A stretch of DNA of 64,000 nucleotides. Source: Agrypnia vestita. Taxonomy: Eukaryota; Arthropoda; Insecta; Trichoptera; Phryganeidae. Positions 13,301-22,300 of this stretch are shown one piece after another. The stretch covers positions 1-64,000 of the forward strand of contig JADDOH010004237.1 in assembly GCA_016648135.1 (NCBI GenBank), in the 5' to 3' direction. The translations under genes and the position numbers were made by a program. The notes below the pieces were generated by a model that worked only from the letters and a program-made list of their open reading frames with translations, ran no database searches and was not told where the DNA came from. The stretch's first letter is position 1. Each line of letters begins with the position of its first letter.

Positions 13301-16300
13301 TGTTCATAATGGATTTCCACAATACGAACCGAATCACAAAGCGAATCTCGACGTTTCGTTGAATACCTATTTAACGTCATCAGGAGGACGACCTTTACCT
13401 GCGGAGGTGGAGGTCGGACTGACCTCCACCTCCGCAGGTAAAGGTCGTCTCACGGGACATAATAATTGTGGGATTTTGAAGCTGAAAATTCAGTACATCC
13501 GTGAAAAATCACAGGACATAATAATAACGGGATTTTGAAGCAGAAAATTCATGAATAGAAAACCATTTGTTTTCTAAATTGACCTTATTTGCTGAAATCT
13601 AAAACTAAATATAATAAAATAATAATATAAAAATGTCAAGACCGTGTAATTAGGTGGGGGCGTCCCTTGCGCGTTGCCTGAGCCCGCGCTAATTGCGTGT
13701 AACACTCGTAATTATCTACAAAGTTATAATTTCAGCGTCATTCCAGCAAGTTACGGACTTCACGGACCGACAACGAAATTATTATATTTAGATGTGTCCA
13801 TGAACTCGATTCCGCAAATCGTGTGTAAAAACAATACATCGTATTCTTAAAAATTTCAATAAGTGCACCTATAATTTCAAAACTATCGCAGCGAGTCTGA
13901 GAGACCTATAATTTTTTTTTAATTGTGTTTTTTTGTGGTTTTCGTTTAAAATGTCTCTTAGTGATAATAATATCGAGCCGTGTTTGGAACAAGATCTGTC
14001 AAGATCATGTTGGGCTAGTTCATGTTTTGGAAGAAAGTTGTGCGTCTGATTCCGAATACGAAAAGTCAACTGTACTAGGTGATAAAGAAAATTCTCTATC
14101 CCAACATCATTTGTCTTCAAATTTACGTGGAAACTTCGTTTGAAAGATGAAGAGAAGAATTATTTTGAATGGAATCACTTTCGTTGGTTATCTGCCCCAC
14201 CGTTTTTACGATCGAGAACTTTGCAGCATAATATAGTGCAAGGAAGAGAAGATAAAAAACCAGCGTATCAGAGTGAGCTTAATTCTATGTCTTGTTCACT
14301 GGATATTTGGCAGCATTTTTTAATGACGAATGAAAACTGTTCAACTTGCAAATATACAAAGAAACGCAATACATAATACACGTGTTTCGAATGTAAAGCA
14401 CCAATTTGCCTTGAATGCTCAAACAAACTGTGTTTTCGCTGACGTGAAAAACTATTTAGAGCCTGCAATTTTATTTAATTTGTGATTTTATGGAGAATTT
14501 TTATTTTTTCTATGTTTGTTAATTATTCAACATTGAAAAAAGTAGTAAGAAGTTCCTATTCTACATGATAATTTTTGTGGATCTCATTTTCCAGATATAT
14601 TAGTTTGTAAGCCTGAAATAAGAGGTATTGACAATTATTTATGATTAAAAGAAAGAAAAAGATTTTAATGTGCCTTTTTTCTCTAATTAAGAGTTTAATA
14701 TGTGCCGCAATAGAATTTTAATTAATAACAAAACCTTTCTTTACTAAATTTTACCATTGTGAATTATTTTATTCGGGAGTCCCACAGACGTATGACAGGT
14801 GGTTGTGTAACAAAAATATGTGGTAGGTGGTTAAGGGTTAATTTAGCTACAATGTAGGTTTGTCTAATTGCCAACTATCTGAGCGCAATTAAAGTGATCA
14901 TTGTTTGGCAGTTCAGTCCGCACGTGTGTTCACGAGTGGTAAATAAATCCTTCAGTATTTTGTACCTTTTGCACTTTTGATTCAATTCTTACAATTTTTG
15001 AAACGCACATTCAGGGTTTCTGTTCTATTTTCTGCGTCCGTCCTGCTTTTCCTGCCGCTAACTGCGTTTTTAGTCAAAGCTGCGCGCGGCATCGAATGAA
15101 GTGAAAACTTCGCCAATCAAGTTTGTGAGTCACGCTGCGTCTATGAGAGAGCGTCATGTCTAATTATTACGTCGATGCTTGTCACCGTGGGAGTTTGGCA
15201 GAGGTTCAAGTGTACCGTTTTAGTAAAAAGTTCCAGAAACTGATGTTTTTCTCAGATAGTTCGCATGAAATGACTACTGGTGCTATTCGACAAGACGGGC
15301 GAGGTATATTTTAGTTTTAACTTCTGTGGACCCAGAAAAGGCGTTAACGCACCATATTAGTCTAAATAGAATCGTTAACAAAAATAGGAAATAACCTATT
15401 GGTTTCTGCCAAAAAAACTAGGGTACCTTACCAGACGCCACAGACAATAAAAACTGGGGCTAAATTATAGATATTCAATCTAATTTATATGCTATACCGA
15501 TTTATTCAAATTATTAAAGAGCTAAAGTCGTGTAAACCATTTAAACATATTTTATCTCTTTTCTTAAACATTATGTTTATTGCATTAACGGATCGAGTGT
15601 AAAACACTTCTTGAATTGATTCTTTTAACACTCAAACATGATGTCACACGTAAGATCGCGTGTGACTTGCTAGGCACTCTCAAACCGACTCGTGAGCCAC
15701 GCGATGATGACATTATTTGTTTACAATACCATGTGGCTCGATATGTTATAAGGTACTTATAACTTTTAATAAAATTTAAGGAATGGTGGAAATACTACTT
15801 AGATAATTAAAACGCTTTGAAATAATCGAAGTAGGAATTAATGCCGTATTTGTCATTATATGTTTTCAAAGTATGTTACATACATTTATTGTTACTTTTT
15901 CGAGATCCCTTTACGATATAACGGGATATACCGACATGATTCGGTGAATTAATTTTGGAAGAATCATGTTGGGACTGACTAGCTCATTAAAAATGACTTA
16001 TTAAATAAATCACGATATTTATGGCTTGATTTTTATTTTCGATATATGTATATCCAAAAAACTTTATGCGATCGTTAATAGATGGAGCTAGTTGTATTTT
16101 AAAAAATGCTACAGATTGTTTTTTTTTTAATATCTGCGGTCGATATGGCACGAGATGGATTTTAAAAAGCGCTACAAATTATCTTTTTGATATCTGCGGT
16201 CGTAACACTCATAACACTACATTAGAAAGAGCAAATTTTATAACTTACATATAATAATTGCACATATTAGCTTTTTTCAGTACGCAATTAATTTATTTAA

Positions 16301-19300
16301 TAAATAATAATTCATGTACAAAATAAATTTCCTAATTATTTTGAGCTCGTATCAATCGACGTGTGCAAAAAAGAAAAAAAAGTTTGGATATATATCCAAT
16401 TTTTTATACATATCGGATATATATATAAAAATCCAATTTTTTTATTTATTATAAAAATCCGATTTTTTCGAACCCTGAAATAAATACTAAACCTCGCAAG
16501 GCCTCAAAAAATAAATTTAAAAAAATTCAACCAATTTTTTTCTAAACGAAGGCCCGCTTTTTCAAGTGCCGCTTAATTAAACTCAACGGAAGTTACTGGT
16601 ATTTCAACATACATTAAGAATCTCGCACAGTTTCGTATCAAGCGGAATGAATCTACCCGTGGGATGCCTGACGTCCATGCTCTTGACGATGTGTGTACAT
16701 GAGAAGATGGTGGTCTCCCCGACCTAGCTAGTCCAGCGAACTGGAGGTCGTTCTCCACACTTTCACGTTTCCGGTTACCACTAGTTACAGAGTTTAAGGG
16801 TGCATCTTTTCCATGTTGGAGGCGTTAGTTTGCTTTGCGGTGTTTACCAGTGGCGTGCAGTAGGCATAACCTCAAGTTATTGAACAAGTTACTTACTATA
16901 CAGATGTCTCGTAGCTAGTAGCAAAAACTTTACAGGTGGATTTCTGCCTTGATAATGAGAGATGTATATTATATTCGTATATATTAATCAATAGTTATGG
17001 AGATATGCAATATCTAAAAAAAAAATCTCAATATTTCTGACTATTCTATTTATAAACGATCATTACAGTAACTTATATCGATTATGAAAAATTCATTCGC
17101 TTTAGTACAAGTCGAATAAAATGATAAAAACCTTGCATCCCCACGGTTGCTTTAAAAATTTTCGACTCATTATCAATGCAGGAATCCACCTGTGAAGTTT
17201 TCACTACTAGCAATGAGACATTCTATATACCGGTGTCAGTATAAAAATTTATGAAACAATATATATCGACGGTCCCTAGTACGCTGTCGAATCTGCGAAA
17301 ATTCGATTTTCGTTTTACTATCTTAAATTATCCAATTTACGTATAATTATTACGACTAGAATTTAAGTCGTTCTTTTCACAAGATAAGGATTGTCTATTC
17401 TTTTTCAATATCTTTACTAAATCACAACTGTACTACGCTGCCTGCGGGATCTTCACCATTCAGCTCCAGTACCGCATTTCAAAAGCATATATTTTTGTCT
17501 ATCGCTTGCAGTCCATGCTGTATAGACATGGGGGAGACGGGTGGACCTGGCTGGGCGTATGTTTTTTATTTTTGGGATTGGAGGAAAAAATTATTATAAA
17601 CCACCCGGCAATTATTATCTTATTGACTGCCTGACACCACGATCGATCATGCCGTTTTGCTCCACATTAACCAAAAATGAATGTCATTTTATTTGCATTT
17701 TCAAAAAATAAAATAAATCGTTGCCAACAAGGTGTCAAAATTTACCTACCCGGTACAAACTTTTCTGAAAAAATATCACGAAAATTTTAGAACAAAAAAT
17801 ATTAACGTAAATAAATAGCAGATTTGAGGAATTGTATGCATGAAAATTGTTCCTGAGCTATGTATGTTGACTTTTCCGCTGTTGTATTTCCGGAACGACC
17901 TACTTCGCTCGTTGCTTGCGTAAATCGGTCACAACCTGGAAAGCAGTTATTTTTGTTTCCATTCCGAAATCTTCCGCCAGTGATGTGATGTGGACATGTC
18001 ATGTTTTTCAAATAGTCATTAATACTATATGTACATTAACATACTTATCGAAGTGCAACCGACCCGTTCTCTGGCCGCGTGGCCTCTGTGAAGTTCGCTG
18101 TACTGGCGGGACACTCATTCAAATAGACCTAATGAAAAAAAATCATTAGGTCCATAAGATTGTATGTAATCCATTATATCTGTTGGATTTATTTATTTGA
18201 AACAATATCTGCTTCAGAGGACGATTTTACATAAAAAATTTAAAATAATAATATCTATTGAATCAAATATATATATATAAAGTTCTGGAAGGAGAATGTT
18301 CTAGGAGGTTCGAGAAAGTTCTATGACGATCCAAACAGTGTACCTACTAAAAATCTACGCGTGCGAAGCCGCGCGGGCACAGCTAGTGTTCATATAAACT
18401 TCTTACAATCAGACAAGGTGTGAGACAAGGCTGCTCTCTCTCTCCAGTACTTTTTAATGGGTATATCCAAAGTGCGATATACGAAGTAAGAGAAGAAATG
18501 GACGGCATTCACAGCCAAAAAATTGATATGATAAAGTTTGCAGACGACATTGTTCTAATCGCAGAAAGCGAGGATATAAACTAAAAGAGGCATTGGAAAC
18601 TATGGAGAATATCCTAAATACTAAGTTCAACACGAGAATAAATAAGGATAAAACAAAATTGATAACCGTAGGCAGAGACGAACAACAAATGAACATACTA
18701 ATGTCAGGAGCTGCAATTAAGAACGCAAAAGAGTTTGTCTATCTTGGGAGTAAAATCACATGGGATGGCCGTACAAAAAGAGAGGTTGACAGTGGCATCC
18801 ACCAAGCAAAACATGCGTTTAACAAAAAATCAAAGATTTTCGAATCCAATAATATAAACCTAAAGCTCCGCAAGCAATTAATAAAACCTTATGTGTGGAG
18901 TATTTTGCTGTATGGATGTGAGACATGGTGCATTGGCGACAGAAAAAAATTATTAGAAGCCTTCGAGATGTGGACCTACAGACGTGCCCTAGGAATTTCC
19001 TGGAGAAACCACATTACGAATGAAGAGGTTCTCAGCAGGATCGATAAACCAGGCACATATTGAATACCGTCTCGAAAAGGCGTTCAAAATGGACGGGGCA
19101 TATTTTACGCCATGAAAATCTGCTCAAAACTATACCGGGAAAAAAAATATATAAAAAACTATAGAGGGAAAGATTGCCAGAGGGCGCCCTCGCCGTGAAT
19201 ATCTTGAGCAAGTGTGCTAAGATATGAATTGTGCCTCCTACACACAGTTGAAGAGGATCGCCGAAGACCGAGCAGAATGGAGAAGGAGATGTGCTTTGCT

Positions 19301-22300
19301 GCAAACCAGTCCCACGGATTGAAACCCAGGAAGGGAAGAACACATAGGATCTTCAAGATATTTATTTTCTACCCAAAGATGAGAGCGATATCGCTCATAC
19401 GGATGAACTATTGTACGTTACCGGCGGTACATACATATTGTCGTGCTTTTATTGTGGTTGAGTGGATGTAAAAATTCCCATTTAAAAACAACAGTTAAAT
19501 TAGTATGTGTAAACCGTGCGTACAAGGCGTTGTAACTAGCCATCACGCAGTTTTCTCGCAGAGGTAGGCGGAGAGGATAGAACGCCATATTATTCTATCT
19601 TAGCACACCCTTTTGCTTTGGCTACATTTATACATCTTCTCATGCAAACTCTACGGTTGTTGAGGCTTTTAACAGGGGCATCCTTGTATCCGTTGTATTA
19701 GTGTTTATACCCACACAACAATGAAGCAATGTATTGCGTATGCACGGCTTACACATAGTGATTCGGTCGTCTTTCTTAAATGGAAAGAGATTTGTACATC
19801 TCTACCACACGCTTGCGCGACCGCGGCAGCGTCGTTTGGGGTGGTTTGTTAGTCGCGCGATAACTCCCAAGGCCCTGCATTTAATGTGTTTGGTTTTCAG
19901 TTGCTCATTCAAACACTTAGTTTCAGTTATTATTTACTTTTTTTATTTTTTTTACGCGCGATTTGCAATCGATTCCCGCGAGTCTGGACGAGAGAATGAG
20001 AATCTATATTACTAGCGCGAGAGCGCCGATTGCTTACTGCTAGGTCCTGCGGACGGCTATTGTGTTTCCTGTGCAGCAAACACAATTGTTTACCTATACC
20101 TACGTCAGCCGTTTCGCGGCTAATTGTATCTAGCAAATTTCCATTTTTGCTATTGTGGCCGCTTCGCGGCCAGTGATGGCCGCTGCGCGGCCAATTATGT
20201 TTCCTGTGCAGCAAACACACTTGTTTACCTATGCCTACGTCAGCCGTTTCGCGGCTAATTGTATCTAGCAAATTTCCATTTTTGCTATTGTGGCCGCTTC
20301 GCGGCCAGTGATGGCCGCTGCGCGGCCAATTATGTTTCCTGTGCAGCAAACACAATTGTTTACCTATGCCTACGTCAGCCGCTTCGCGGCCAATTGTATC
20401 TGGCAAATTTCCACTTTTAATTACGGATAGTTTGGATATAATTAAGACAAAATATTTATTCAGTATTTATATAAAAATGTAATTAAAATTTCAACAAACA
20501 AAATATTCTCGACCGTAAAAAAAACTCGATTCTGCCAGGATTAGAACCTGGCATCTTCTGATCCGTAGTCAGACGTGTTATTCGTTGCGCCACAGGACCT
20601 GATAAGCAATGTGGCAAAATTATTGTATACAAATAGAAATCATCATACGGAGACAGAAACACACGACATTGGTTGGCGTAATTAATATATAGATAATTGC
20701 GCCAGATCTGCGGTATCTTGTTTTCCATTGCTAGCTTTAAAAAAAGCGAATCGCATGCTTTTAAGAAACGAGATTATATATATACTTAACATTTGAGTCA
20801 CTTTAAAGCGAGTTGTTTCGAAATATTAATTTTCATATGTCAATTTTATTCTTTTTGCGGACAATTAAATTTTCGACGGTTAATTTTTAGGTTAGAACAT
20901 ACGTTTTGTTTGAAATGTGTCAAAGGTGATAGCATCCACGGCGACAGATCATCAACTATATTGTGAATGATAGCTAATAGCACATAGATAATTGCCGCGC
21001 AGTGGCGACTATCGGCCGCATAGCGGCCAATACAGGCGATAGCCAATTGCAGGCACCAATGGCCACGTAGCGGGCAATTATGGGCGCGCAGCGGCCAGTA
21101 CAGCTGACAGTCAATTGTGGGCACTTATGGCCGGGCAGCGGCCGTTAACCCATCGGCGAAAGCTGATTGCTCAGTTGCTCAATTAGGAGTTCCTAATTAA
21201 GATTAACATTATTGACACATCGTCAAACAGTTTGACGTGTAGTGTGTTATGTAAAAACATCAGTACATACACATTTAATATTATAATACATTTTTATATT
21301 GTCATGATGTTTATAATTTTTCATAATTTCATGGAACCACATATTTGTATGTAATCCATTATATCTGTTGGATTTATTTATTTGAAACAATATCTGCTTC
21401 AGAGGACGATTTTACATAAAAAATTTAAAATAATAATATCTATTGAATCAAATATACGTGTGAATAAATAATATAATTTCAATATTTAAAAAATGAGGGT
21501 AATCAACACTGTTTTATTCCACTATATTTATTTTGAATTGTTAGAACGTTTTCGGGATTTCTCCCATTATCAATAACAACACGTTTACAACGTTGTAAAC
21601 GTGTTGTTATTGATAATGGGAGAAATCCCGAAAACGTTCTAACAATTCAAAATAAATATAGTGGAATAAAACAGTGTTGATTACCCTCATTTTTTAAATA
21701 TTAAAAATGAATTTCCACAATGTTACAAACAAAAAACTTGAACATGTAATTTCACTCAATTTGGACTTCGGTACGGACTAACGGCGGTACTCAGCGATAC
21801 CTTTCGGAATTATTGCGAGGATAAATAATTATTTCTTCATCCAATTGCTCTCCCCAGCAGATGGATGATCTTTATTTAGTCTAAAAATGTACTCAGCTGG
21901 GGTACTCTTCCAACCTTTGGCCGGCGTTCCGGATCCCATTAAATAACGTCACCCTGATGGACCCTGCCACGTGAACATTGTTTAGCTTCAACTTTACAGC
22001 GTAAATTGTATATTTACCCTATATGTAAGGAAGTAGTGCTTGCGTGAGAATTAATGGGGCATTCACATCATGGTTTGATATTACAAAAGGTGTCAAACAG
22101 GGATGCGTAATGTCACCATGGCTTTTCAACCTATATATGGATAATTGTATGAAAGAACTGAAGGAACTAGAAGTTGGAGCGAAAATGGATGGACTCATCA
22201 TATCCTGCCTGCTATACGCAGACGACGCAGTATTAGTGGCTAACAGTGAAGCGAATCTGCAGTGCCTGGTATCCAACATGTCCGATGTATGCATGCAGGG

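Noticed and set aside
14829..14840. TTAA site as the right boundary of the piggyBac remnant
   Set aside because: No matching inverted repeat or second TTAA end on the left, so the boundary is not supported.
19930..20406. 158-codon repetitive frame as a novel repeat protein
   Set aside because: It is a by-product of the 135-bp (45-codon) tandem DNA array, which lacks stops in that frame.
20058..20415. CRISPR-like array
   Set aside because: Units are whole tandem repeats without unique spacers, in eukaryotic DNA.
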